Shown one piece after another: positions 38,827-48,200 of a stretch of 64,000 nt of DNA (the first letter of the stretch is position 1; each line of letters opens with the position of its first letter). Under the pieces are notes generated by a model. That model did not search any database. It had not been told where the DNA came from and saw nothing but the letters and a program-made list of their open reading frames with translations. A program made the translations under genes and the position numbers. The stretch is from Paenibacillus sp. Soil766. GTDB taxonomy: Bacteria; Bacillota; Bacilli; Paenibacillales; NBRC-103111. The stretch lies in NCBI RefSeq assembly GCF_001428105.1, contig NZ_LMSJ01000007.1, positions 110,147 through 174,146 of the forward strand, in the 5' to 3' direction.

Positions 38827-39786
38827 ATGAGGGTGGTGATTCTAATACATAACAAAATATTTCTAAAACGCTTTCAAAGTCAATTGCCTTTTCAGATATT
38901 TGTCTGGTTAGGTCTCATATTTTTATTGATTTTTAGTTATGTTCCTATGTTCGGCATCATTATCGCATTCAAAAATTACAAAATATCTACCGGTATTGAG
39001 GGGATTTTTACGAGTTCATGGGCAGGACTCACCCATTTCAAAGAGTTAATTAATGATTATAACTTTCCAATGTTAGTGCGAAATACACTGGTTTTAAGCG
39101 TGTTGAAAATTATTTTTTCGTACCCAATCCCCATTCTGTTTGCCATTCTACTCAGTGAAGTGAAACATGTATTCCTCAAGCGCTTCGTACAGACGGTCAG
39201 TTACTTGCCTCATTTCATTTCTTGGGTTGTTGTAACGGGAATTGCCTATTCATTCTTTTCTAGTGGATTCGGTATTATAAACCATCTCTTGCAAACGCTT
39301 CATCTCGTTGATAAACCACTTGATATTCTTACAAATCCTAACTCCTATTGGGGACTAGCTGTTTCTACGGCGATTTGGAAAGAAGCGGGTTGGTGGACAA
39401 TCATCTTCCTCGCGGCACTTGCTGGCATTGATCCTTCACTCTACGAAGCAGCAGAGATAGACGGAGCAGGGCGGTTGAAACGAATTCTGTATATTACATT
39501 ACCTGGTTTAAAGAACGCAAGCATCGTTGTTCTAATTCTCACAATCGGTAGTATGCTTGGAGGCGGATTGGTTGGATCGAACTTCGAACAGGCTATGCTG
39601 CTAGGCAATACATTAAATAGCGAGACATCCCAGATTATCCAAACGTACGCTTTCAATATTGGCCTAGCCCAAGGTAGATTCTCGTTTGCAACTGCAATTG
39701 ATTTGATGCAATCCGTTATTTCGGTCATCCTGATTTTCACTAGCAATGCTATTGCTAAACGTGTGTCTGGGACCGGATTGTTCTAG
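38827..39786 (+). CDS. Sugar ABC transporter permease (LplB-type), importer 2
   Basis: A 319-residue, six-helix permease of the CUT1 class with ATPase-contact motif LYEAAEIDGAGRLKRILYITLPGL. The start is uncertain: the ATG at 38827 lacks a good ribosome site, and AGGGTGGTGA lies a few codons in, so a slightly later non-standard start is possible. TATAAT occurs about 25 bases upstream. It heads the unit importer 2 - sensor kinase - regulator. Confidence 0.87.
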   Translation: MRVVILIHNKIFLKRFQSQLPFQIFVWLGLIFLLIFSYVPMFGIIIAFKNYKISTGIEGIFTSSWAGLTHFKELINDYNFPMLVRNTLVLSVLKIIFSYPIPILFAILLSEVKHVFLKRFVQTVSYLPHFISWVVVTGIAYSFFSSGFGIINHLLQTLHLVDKPLDILTNPNSYWGLAVSTAIWKEAGWWTIIFLAALAGIDPSLYEAAEIDGAGRLKRILYITLPGLKNASIVVLILTIGSMLGGGLVGSNFEQAMLLGNTLNSETSQIIQTYAFNIGLAQGRFSFATAIDLMQSVISVILIFTSNAIAKRVSGTGLF

Positions 39787-39814
39787 CTAGACCAGAGATA
39801 TGAGGTGATCAACC

Positions 39815-40696
39815 GTGCGTAGAAGAAGAACAATGGAAGATCGTGTGCTTGATACCATCATTGCGATGATCCTGTTCATCATTGTATTCGTAACTGTCTA
39901 TCCATTTTACTATATTTTATTAATTACATTTAATGCCGGGACCGATACCGCAGCCGGTGGCATGTATCTATGGCCGAGAAGCTTCACTCTCGGTAACTAT
40001 CTCTATTTTCTCGAAAATCCAAAATGGATTAAATCACTAGGAATCTCAGTCCTTCGAACTATTCTAGGAACGGTACTAGCTGTTCTCTTTACAAGTTTGG
40101 TTGCTTATGGACTAGCGAGAAGAGATTTGATTTTTAGGAAAAGTTACCTACTAGTTGTAATCGTTTCTATGAACTTCTCCGGCGGATTGATCTCTTACTA
40201 TATCGTTTTGAAGAGTCTCAAACTAATTAATACGTTCGGTGTCTATATCATTCCAGGTATGTTGAATCTGTTCTTCCTTCTCATCGCGATTTCCTTTTTC
40301 ACAGAGATTCCTGATGAGCTAGGAGAATCCGCACGAATGGACGGTGCCTCAGAGATTCAAATTTTCGTCAAGATCATACTACCAGTCTCCATGCCGCTGC
40401 TCGCTACAATGGGGTTATTCCTAGGCTCGGGACATTGGAATTCATGGCTCGATTCAGCCTATTTCGTTCAGAATGAGAATTTGCGCACTCTTACTTATCG
40501 GATGATGCAAGTCATCAATCAGTCTATGGTACCTACAGGAGATGCGCAAATGGCAGCAATGTCACGTTCAAGTGTTACCCCATTTTCGATTCAAGCTACT
40601 GCTATGGTAGTATCGATCATTCCAATACTTGGCGTATATCCTTTCCTACAAAAACATTTTGTGTCTGGTATTATGCTTGGTTCCGTAAAGGGTTAG
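39815..40696 (+). CDS. Sugar ABC transporter permease (LplC/YtcP-type), importer 2
   Basis: 293 residues, six helices, with DELGESARMDGASEIQIFVKIILPVS and the end FVSGIMLGSVKG. It starts at GTG 39815 with GAGGTGA six bases upstream. The 28-base gap to the first permease indicates one operon. Confidence 0.9.
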   Translation: MRRRRTMEDRVLDTIIAMILFIIVFVTVYPFYYILLITFNAGTDTAAGGMYLWPRSFTLGNYLYFLENPKWIKSLGISVLRTILGTVLAVLFTSLVAYGLARRDLIFRKSYLLVVIVSMNFSGGLISYYIVLKSLKLINTFGVYIIPGMLNLFFLLIAISFFTEIPDELGESARMDGASEIQIFVKIILPVSMPLLATMGLFLGSGHWNSWLDSAYFVQNENLRTLTYRMMQVINQSMVPTGDAQMAAMSRSSVTPFSIQATAMVVSIIPILGVYPFLQKHFVSGIMLGSVKG

Positions 40697-40711
40697 AAAT
40701 TGTATTTTATG

Positions 40712-40740
40712 GCATTCTTCTCTAGGCCTGTTTAGAATGC
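40712..40740 (+). other. Hairpin between permease and binding-protein genes, importer 2
   Basis: GCATTCT (40712-40718) and AGAATGC (40734-40740) with a 15-base loop, equivalent in place to those of importers 1 and 3. Confidence 0.4.
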
Positions 40741-40777
40741 TTAAAATAATGTAATCTATTTGAAGGGGGACTTACAT

Positions 40778-42367
40778 ATGAACAAACGTACCCAATTGAT
40801 CACCAAATTAGTGGTCACTCCACTCCTTATTGGGGGAGTGCTTTCAGGATGCAGCACGAATGCGGATATTAGCGAGAACTCAACAACAAAGCCTAGTTCA
40901 ACTTCCACAACTTCGGCAGTAAGCACAGGAGCACAAGATTCTTGTACAACTCCTGTTGAAGTCTCCATGTTTGTTGATGCAACTTGGTACCCGTTCCAAG
41001 ATTGGTCGGGTGAAATTCCGGAAGCGATTACAAAAGCAACGTGTGTAAAGCCTAAAGTCACCGTGGCAACAGATGATAAACAGTTGGCTTTGATGACGGC
41101 TTCAGGTGATCTGCCGGATATCGTCGTGTCCTTCAATTTCAAGCTAATGTCAGATGCTAAATTAAGTCTTCCTTACAATCAAATCTTTCCCAAGTATGCG
41201 CCAGATGTCAAATTTGATCCCATTAAAGAGCTGGTTAGTACAGTGAGTGATGGTAATTATTACGCGATTCGCAATGATTTCTCAACAGAAGCCGAATGGA
41301 AAGCTAATCCTTATGCCCATATGATGGTTCCGGGACTCGCGATGCGTAAAGATATTTTGGCGGAAGTAGGGAATCCAAGCATCAAATCTTTGGAAGATCT
41401 CAATAAGGTTTTTGCTGATGTTAAAGCTAAGCATCCCGAGATGACACCTCTCATCCTTAACCCGAATTGGCAAAGGCCCTTCTTTGATACGCAATTCGGC
41501 GCTCAAGGCGGTTTTGTCGATAAAAACGGAAAGATTGAATATTATTTGAAACAGGATGATGTACGTAAGTCGATGCTGTATATGAACAGTTTGTACAGAA
41601 ACGGTTATGTTACTTCAGAAAATTTTGCCTATAAGAATGAGACAGAGACAGAGCAAATGGTACTCGCGGGCAAAGGATTTGCTTACACATGGACATATTC
41701 CGCTGCTGATCGCCTCAATGCAGACTCCAAAGATAAGAATATGAAGTTTGTTCAACTCGCAGAGCCACTAGGACCCAATGCAACGGTCATTAGTACTGGC
41801 ACTGGTGGACTCGGTATGTACGTGACGAAGAACAATAAGAAAGTTGAAGCGACTGTAAGGCTGCTTAAATATTTATTCTCTGAAGAAGGCTGGCGAACAG
41901 CTGAGTGGGGAATCAAAGACAAAGACTGGACTTGGAATCCAGCCGGTTATCCAGAATTTAAATATGATGTTCAGGATATTGAGATTCTCAAGAAAAAAGG
42001 TGTTTATTGGTGGGGAGTGCCAACGGAGAGCGGCGTTGGTATGGCTTTAGGCTCTTATAAGAATGGGTCTGAAACGACGCGCCAAGGAGAAGCCTATTCC
42101 AAAATCACAAAGTTTAACCCCGCGATTGGCATGATTAATCCTGATACGGATTCCCCTGAACAGATTATCCGGACGAATATTGACAACATGGTGAAAACAG
42201 AAGTCACGAAAGTTTATCTTGCACCTACGGAAGCGGAAGCTTTAAAAGCTTATGAAGAGATGCTGGTTAAAGCAGATAAAATCGGCATTGCTAAATTAGA
42301 AGCATGGGCAACAAAGCAGTATGGGCCATTGAAGGAAAAGTATGACAGTTTGACGAAATCAAAATAA
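40778..42367 (+). CDS. Sugar-binding lipoprotein, importer 2
   Basis: A 529-residue secreted binding protein: signal peptide with lipobox LSGCST near residue 22, then a Ser/Thr-rich linker and an LplA-like bilobed fold (ASGDLPDIVVSFNFKLMSDA, LNPNWQRPFFDTQFGAQGGFVDKNGKIEYY, ATVRLLKYLFSEEGWRTAEWGIKDKDWTWN). AAGGGGG precedes the ATG at 40778; an upstream in-frame start at 40760 overlaps this ribosome site and is unlikely. It delivers sugar to the 38827/39815 permeases and may also present it to the adjacent sensor kinase. Confidence 0.9.
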   Translation: MNKRTQLITKLVVTPLLIGGVLSGCSTNADISENSTTKPSSTSTTSAVSTGAQDSCTTPVEVSMFVDATWYPFQDWSGEIPEAITKATCVKPKVTVATDDKQLALMTASGDLPDIVVSFNFKLMSDAKLSLPYNQIFPKYAPDVKFDPIKELVSTVSDGNYYAIRNDFSTEAEWKANPYAHMMVPGLAMRKDILAEVGNPSIKSLEDLNKVFADVKAKHPEMTPLILNPNWQRPFFDTQFGAQGGFVDKNGKIEYYLKQDDVRKSMLYMNSLYRNGYVTSENFAYKNETETEQMVLAGKGFAYTWTYSAADRLNADSKDKNMKFVQLAEPLGPNATVISTGTGGLGMYVTKNNKKVEATVRLLKYLFSEEGWRTAEWGIKDKDWTWNPAGYPEFKYDVQDIEILKKKGVYWWGVPTESGVGMALGSYKNGSETTRQGEAYSKITKFNPAIGMINPDTDSPEQIIRTNIDNMVKTEVTKVYLAPTEAEALKAYEEMLVKADKIGIAKLEAWATKQYGPLKEKYDSLTKSK

Positions 42368-42379
42368 GAAATCATTCTA

Positions 42380-42428
42380 ACTCATACGGGATGTCGACCA
42401 GTTATCCGGCTGACGATTCCGTATGAGT
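42380..42428 (+). terminator. Hairpin between the importer-2 binding protein and sensor kinase
   Basis: A 10-bp stem (ACTCATACGG at 42380-42389, CCGTATGAGT at 42419-42428) with a 29-base structured loop. It could partially terminate transcription, leaving less kinase than binding protein. Confidence 0.5.
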
Positions 42429-42454
42429 TCGTTCATTTTAGAAACGGAGTTGTG

Positions 42455-44227
42455 ATGGAGATGCGCATGAGTACTAAAATGATCATAGGCTATATTCTTC
42501 TGATTATTATTCCGTTTCTTACCTTTACCTATTTTGTTTATAATCAAATGAATGATAAGTTCGTGTCCCAGTACCAACTAGCGAACCAGCAAAATATGGA
42601 GCAATTGGCTGTAAATCTGGACTCAAGCCTACTTAAAATCGAATCACTTTACTCGGTATTTCAGAATAATAACGCATTAATTGAATTTTTGCGAGGCGAT
42701 TACACCAACGATCGAGATTTAATATACTATTATTTAAAAGAAATCGTCCCGACTATTTCATTTTCTTATCTGGGAGAGAAATTTGTTAAAAATATAACCA
42801 TATACCCTAAATATGAGGAACGGCTGATAAATGTTAGCGGTTTTAAGTCTTATCATGAATTGGACACGATTAGTAAAACCTCTGGTTGGAATACTTTGAG
42901 TCCGAAGAAAGGGTTATGGACCATTGATTCCTCTATGGAAGTACCGTCACTTTCTTACTTTCACAAGATTTATAACGACACCTACTCCAATGATCTTGGT
43001 GTACTTCAATTAACAGTCCAACCTACATTTTTCGTTGAGTATCTCCAGCAGCTTCGTAATTTGCATCCTAATAATGCGATTCTTTTGGTGAATCAAGATG
43101 GCAATATCGTATATCAAAAAATAGACGCTGCTTTCACAGTCAATCAAATAGCAGAGATGAAGTCTTTGTCCATTGCAAGTGGGAATGGAGAGAATCGGTT
43201 TGCTCACAATGAACTGCTCGTCAATTCGACTAGCCTTCCAAGGCTGGGACTTACACTTGTTGAGATGAATAAGAAAGATGCCATGTTTACACTACTCCGT
43301 CATAAGTTTGGATGGATCATTGGAGGTTGTGTACTACTTGCATTGTTAACTATTCTATATTATGTATTTGTTTCTACCTTAACCAAGCGACTACTTCTAT
43401 TGTCGCGACACATGCGTCGGGTTGAAGCAGATTCCTTGCATCATCCGTATACCGGACGAACAGGAAAGGATGAGGTTGGGTTTCTGATCTTGAGCTACAA
43501 CGCGATGATCAACCGCATAGATGAGTTGGTAAATCGTGTCCAAAGAGTAGAATTACTGAAGAAAGAAGCAGAATTTAGGATGCTTCAAGCGCAGATACAA
43601 CCACATTTTTTATATAATACATTGGAAACCATGCGTATGCTGGCAAGGGCAAGTGGTGATGTTACAGTTGCGGATATGGCTTATTCCCTCGGGGATCTTT
43701 TACGATACAGCTTGACTAAGCAAGATGAAACGACTCTCCAGGATGAGTTAAACAATGTGAAAAGATATCTCTCTATTCACCAAATTCGAATGCAAGATCT
43801 TGAATGTGAAATATTCCCTCATGAGGAGATGCTGTCTTTAAAATGCCCTCGATTTATTTTGCAGCCTCTTGTGGAAAATAGTATTCTTCACGGACTATCC
43901 AAACGAAGAGGAGCCAAGCGAATCGCCATTCGATTCACGATCGAGCAGGATTACGCAATTATCGAGGTATCGGACAACGGATCAGGTATCTCCGAGGATA
44001 GGCTTATTGCATTGAGACAAGTTCTTACTGGTGAAGTCATTGCAGTGAGTGAGGAGAACCAAGTAACGGGTATTGGTCTTACCAATGTGGTGGAACGAGT
44101 GAAAGCTTATTTTGGGGGACAGTCTGGTGTGATGTTTAGCAGCGTAACTGGTGAAGGAACAGTGTGCTCACTACGATTATATGTAAAGGGGAACAGAGAT
44201 GCTAAAGTTGATGATCGTGGACGATGA
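42455..44227 (+). CDS. YesM-type sensor histidine kinase
   Basis: A membrane kinase of 590 residues. Helix 1 is at about 8-28, an extracellular sensor of about 250 residues follows, helix 2 is at about 288-312, then HAMP, the His_kinase phospho-acceptor box (QAQIQPHFLYNTLETMRML) and an ATPase domain (VENSILHG, EVSDNGSGIS, GIGLTNVVERV). This architecture is YesM-like and pairs with the YesN-like regulator that overlaps its end by 29 bases. It probably senses the sugar or loaded binding protein of importer 2. GTG 42452 and ATG 42455 are both possible starts. Confidence 0.92.
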   Translation: MEMRMSTKMIIGYILLIIIPFLTFTYFVYNQMNDKFVSQYQLANQQNMEQLAVNLDSSLLKIESLYSVFQNNNALIEFLRGDYTNDRDLIYYYLKEIVPTISFSYLGEKFVKNITIYPKYEERLINVSGFKSYHELDTISKTSGWNTLSPKKGLWTIDSSMEVPSLSYFHKIYNDTYSNDLGVLQLTVQPTFFVEYLQQLRNLHPNNAILLVNQDGNIVYQKIDAAFTVNQIAEMKSLSIASGNGENRFAHNELLVNSTSLPRLGLTLVEMNKKDAMFTLLRHKFGWIIGGCVLLALLTILYYVFVSTLTKRLLLLSRHMRRVEADSLHHPYTGRTGKDEVGFLILSYNAMINRIDELVNRVQRVELLKKEAEFRMLQAQIQPHFLYNTLETMRMLARASGDVTVADMAYSLGDLLRYSLTKQDETTLQDELNNVKRYLSIHQIRMQDLECEIFPHEEMLSLKCPRFILQPLVENSILHGLSKRRGAKRIAIRFTIEQDYAIIEVSDNGSGISEDRLIALRQVLTGEVIAVSEENQVTGIGLTNVVERVKAYFGGQSGVMFSSVTGEGTVCSLRLYVKGNRDAKVDDRGR

Positions 44228-44960
44228 ACCGATTATTTTAGCAGGTATAAGAGATATGGTAGAAAAGGAGAATACCGCTTTTACTAAAATTGTTACGGCT
44301 AACGACGGCATTGAAGCACTTGAGACAATGGCATACTTTCGTCCTGATTTGATCATAACCGACATTCAAATGCCTGAAATGGATGGTTTGACCTTGATTC
44401 GTGAGGCCCAGAAGAAAGATGTCACTCGTTTCATCATTCTCTCTGGATACGACGAGTTTACCTATGCACGTGAGGGAATTCGCTTACAAGTCAAAGAATA
44501 CTTGTTGAAACCTATTAATGAGCTGGAACTAGCAAAATTATTAAAAAAAATGGCAATTGAGATATTAAATGAGAAGCAAAGTATTCAGCAAGAAATAATA
44601 GAAGCATATCAACCACAAGAGATATCAAACGAGAACATAAGAATGATAATTGATTATATAAAAACAAATTATATGAATGATATTTCTCTAAGTGATGCAG
44701 CCTCACTGTTGGATCAGCATCCTGTATATGTAGGACAAATTTTCAAAAAAGAAATGGGCATTACTTTTAATTTTCATCTCAATGAAGTCCGCGTAGAGAA
44801 GGCTAAGCAGTTGCTAATCGGGATGGAGGGGATGTCTATGGAGAAAATTGCGAAACATGTAGGCTTTGAAAACCGTCGGACATTCTATAAAGTATTTCGT
44901 AAATATACGGGTCAAACGCCAGGAGATTTCAGAGGGAAGTCGAAAAAAGAATTAATTTAG
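44199..44960 (+). CDS. YesN-type AraC response regulator
   Basis: A 253-residue regulator: receiver domain with acidic pocket DDEP, phosphorylated Asp in DLIITDIQMPEMDG and conserved Lys in LLKPI; then a C-terminal AraC double helix-turn-helix (ISLSDAASLLDQHPVYVGQIF ... MSMEKIAKHVGFENRRTFYKVFRKYTGQTPGDFR). AAAGGGGA lies a few bases before the ATG inside the kinase gene, so translation is coupled. It is a candidate activator of the five shared promoters; the nearest downstream gene, the 45208 lyase, has one of them. Confidence 0.92.
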   Translation: MLKLMIVDDEPIILAGIRDMVEKENTAFTKIVTANDGIEALETMAYFRPDLIITDIQMPEMDGLTLIREAQKKDVTRFIILSGYDEFTYAREGIRLQVKEYLLKPINELELAKLLKKMAIEILNEKQSIQQEIIEAYQPQEISNENIRMIIDYIKTNYMNDISLSDAASLLDQHPVYVGQIFKKEMGITFNFHLNEVRVEKAKQLLIGMEGMSMEKIAKHVGFENRRTFYKVFRKYTGQTPGDFRGKSKKELI

Positions 44961-44976
44961 TTTACTGTGCTGGAGT

Positions 44977-45002
44977 GCTCGGGATCAACTCGGGCTTTTT
45001 TT
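44977..45002 (+). terminator. Terminator after the importer-2 regulator
   Basis: A 7-bp stem with two G-U pairs (44977-44983 and 44989-44995), loop ATCAA, then seven Ts. Confidence 0.75.
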
Positions 45003-45046
45003 ACTTGTGTTTATAATTATTTATTTACGAAACGAATAGTAGGAAT

Positions 45047-45102
45047 TACGTACTATTATAATAGAAATTCGCCTCTTAAATTGAAGGCGCATTTCATATA
45101 AT
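45047..45102 (+). promoter_or_regulatory. Activator-type promoter of the 45208 lyase (shared design, site C)
   Basis: TCGCCT (45069-45074), exactly 22 bp, TATAAT (45097-45102). The upstream half-site is weak (ACGTACTATT). A leader of about 100 nt follows. Confidence 0.55.
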
Positions 45103-45207
45103 AAAATCATTATCAGCATAAACGAAGAGGGAAGGGATTTTTCGACATTAACAACAAAGTGTCCAGATGTAGTCATGTTGTGAAAAGTAATAAGGGAGGG
45201 TTTTAAC

Positions 45208-48200
45208 TTGAAGAAGCAACTATCATTGTTATTGATTTTAAGCATGCTAATTTCCATATTTGCTGTTACTCCTAAGCCGGTACATGCAGAAGATTTCATA
45301 CTTACGGAAGATATCACCTTATACCCGGAAGCGGATACATTTGTGAGAAGTGGGGCTGCAACTACTAATTATGCAAGCGATACCAGTTTGACAGTTGGAA
45401 GTGGCCGTATTTCCTATTTGCGATTTAATTTGTCGGGCCTTCAGGGAACGATTTCGAATGCCGCACTAAATTTGTATAGGACGGATAGTTTAACCACGAA
45501 TACAATGTCCGTAACTCATATTGTGTATGACGATTGGGTAACGTCGATGAACTACAATACGAGAGTCGATAGCAGAACAGGTGCTAAAGGCGATGTGCTA
45601 GTTGCTTCTTTCCGACCTACAGGCAAAGATACGAGCACAAGAGTTGCCTCAACCGAACTGACGAATAAGGTGAGCACAGAGTATCAAGGCGATAAAAAAA
45701 TAACGCTTATGATCGATACAATTGGAAGCGTTGCCGATACTTTTAGTTCATCTAGAGGGAGCGTCAAGCCAACGTTGGTCGTGACAACATCGAGAGTAGC
45801 TACACCTGATGAAGTGGCCCAACTAGACTTGAATGATCTTGGATTAAGCGATGGCACAGTGATAACAAGTAATTTATTGTTAGTGGGAAATAGGGGTTCC
45901 TCAATTACTTATGAATCCAACGATCAATCAGTCATTTCGAATGATGGTAAAGTAACCAGACCAAACTGGTTTGCGGGTGATAAAACCGTACAACTTAAAG
46001 TGACGTCAACGTTTACATCTTCCTCCCCAAAGATAAAAACAGTGAATGTTAAAGTTACCAGGGATCCTGCTTCTGATCCGGGCTTACTGGCAGAGGGAGA
46101 TTTGGCTGCATTAAATTTATACAATGGCAAATATATCAATAATGACATGCCTACACAGGGTGCTAATGGGTCGCTATTTTCATTTGTTAGCAGTAATCCC
46201 AACGTGATCAGTTCAGAGGGATATGTAACCAAACCGCTACCCAATGAAAGTACTGCAACTGTTCAAGTCACGGTATATGGCAATAACCAAGGCGAATTGA
46301 GATGGGGAACTTACAATTTGATTGTGAGTGCACTTCAACCACAGGAAACAGGCATACAAGAGAGTCTACCAAGTGTACTAGCCGTAGCAGACCAATATGC
46401 AGCGGAAACGAAAGTTGGTAATGGCCCAGGTGAAGTGACACAAACGGCTTATGATGCATTTGTTGCTAAAATTGCTCGGGCACGCAGTAAGATCGGTGAT
46501 CCGCATACCGACTATCGCGCAACCATTGACGGAGTGATAGCAGCAGGATCTGCGATGATTAAAACATCGGCTTTATCCTATGTGTTTACAGATGCGAGCA
46601 AAAATACGGTTGAATATTCGGTCTATCGTCAGACATTGAAAGAGACGGTCTGGCAAGCAGAAACCTTGCTTGTCATTCAACCTGAATTTAACACAGAAGA
46701 AGCAAAAGCTGCACTGAAATATCAGATTGATTTAGGCAAATCGTTGTTAAACAATACGTATGTTTTACCCTTTGCCCACAATCGGCAGTTTAGAAATCCA
46801 CGTGTCGATGATACGATTCAAACTATGTTGAGCTATTCAACGTTTGTTTCTGGTTATCCGGAGGATAATGGTATTTACGGCATCTTACCCGTCATACAGT
46901 GGTATAAAAACGCAAGTTATCTCGGTAGACATTATTCAACAACAAGCTTATATCCCACTGCAGATACCTTTGTTAGCGGACTTAACGCTGGTACAAACTA
47001 TGGAACGGCTACCACCCTGCAATTGCAAGGTGATACTTTCCGAATGGCGTATTTGAAGTTTGATTTAGGTTCAGTGGGGAACGATATCCTGAGCGCTAAA
47101 TTGAAATTAACAAATGCTAAATCGAATAATGAAACGATCACGGTAAATGTGAATGCGGATGACACATGGAATGAGAACACGTTTACTCGTAACAATGCAC
47201 CGAAAGCAAGCGATAACAGTACGATATTGGTTGGGCCACAAGTGTTAACAGGCAATCTAGGCGGCAATTGGGACGTCACTAACGCAGTTGCTGATGAAAA
47301 GGCAAAAGACGGAATGATTACATTTACAGCACGAGTCAATTCAGGGACTACTCATGAATTTTATTCACGAGAGGCTGCTAACCAAAGTTATTGGCCGGTG
47401 ATCACCATCACGAGCCGAACGATGGATACAATGAAAGTGAAAGAAACATATGATCAAGCAGTCCAGTATGCGGAAGAACTAGTTGGGAACGCGGTAGTGG
47501 GTAGCCAAGCTGGTCAATATCCACAGCAAGCTGCCCTCGATAAAGTGAACTCCGTTCTTGCTGAGGTGAAAACGGCCTATGCTGGCTCTGATTCTTATGT
47601 TACAGCTAAATCAATTGTTCGGTTATATAATGCTGCACGCGAGATGAGAAATACGCAAGTGCTTCGTTTACAGAATGACTCTGGGTCTACCTTATTCTAT
47701 ACATCTGAAGAGCTTCAGCAGTTCAAAGAGGATGTTACGCATTCTCCCTTGAAAGAACAATATGATTACTTGAAGTCATTGTCTGATCAGATGTCGATAA
47801 ATGATCTTAAAGAAATGAATGAATTAAACATCACAGATCAGCTAGATTATAATGTACTGAACAATAAATTTAAAATTTGGACAGGTATGAAAAACGTTAG
47901 TTTCACAGCTCCAGCAGGTGCAAAGTCTGCTACGATGGAAATTACATTACCGTCCTCATCGAATGAGCAAGATGGTTTGGGCCATGTCTGGGTAGATAAT
48001 TTAAGGATATATCCGACTACCTCTTCGGGTGATTTACAGGTGCCTAATGCAAGTTTTGAAGGAGACAATGTTCCTAGTTGGAGTCCAGTGGTTATAAAGG
48101 GAAACCCTGTTCTCACAGTTGAAAAGCGTTCTAATTATGTATTCGCGGGGAATCAGTCTCTGTATATTTCAAATCCAACAGACAATGATGAGGGCAAATG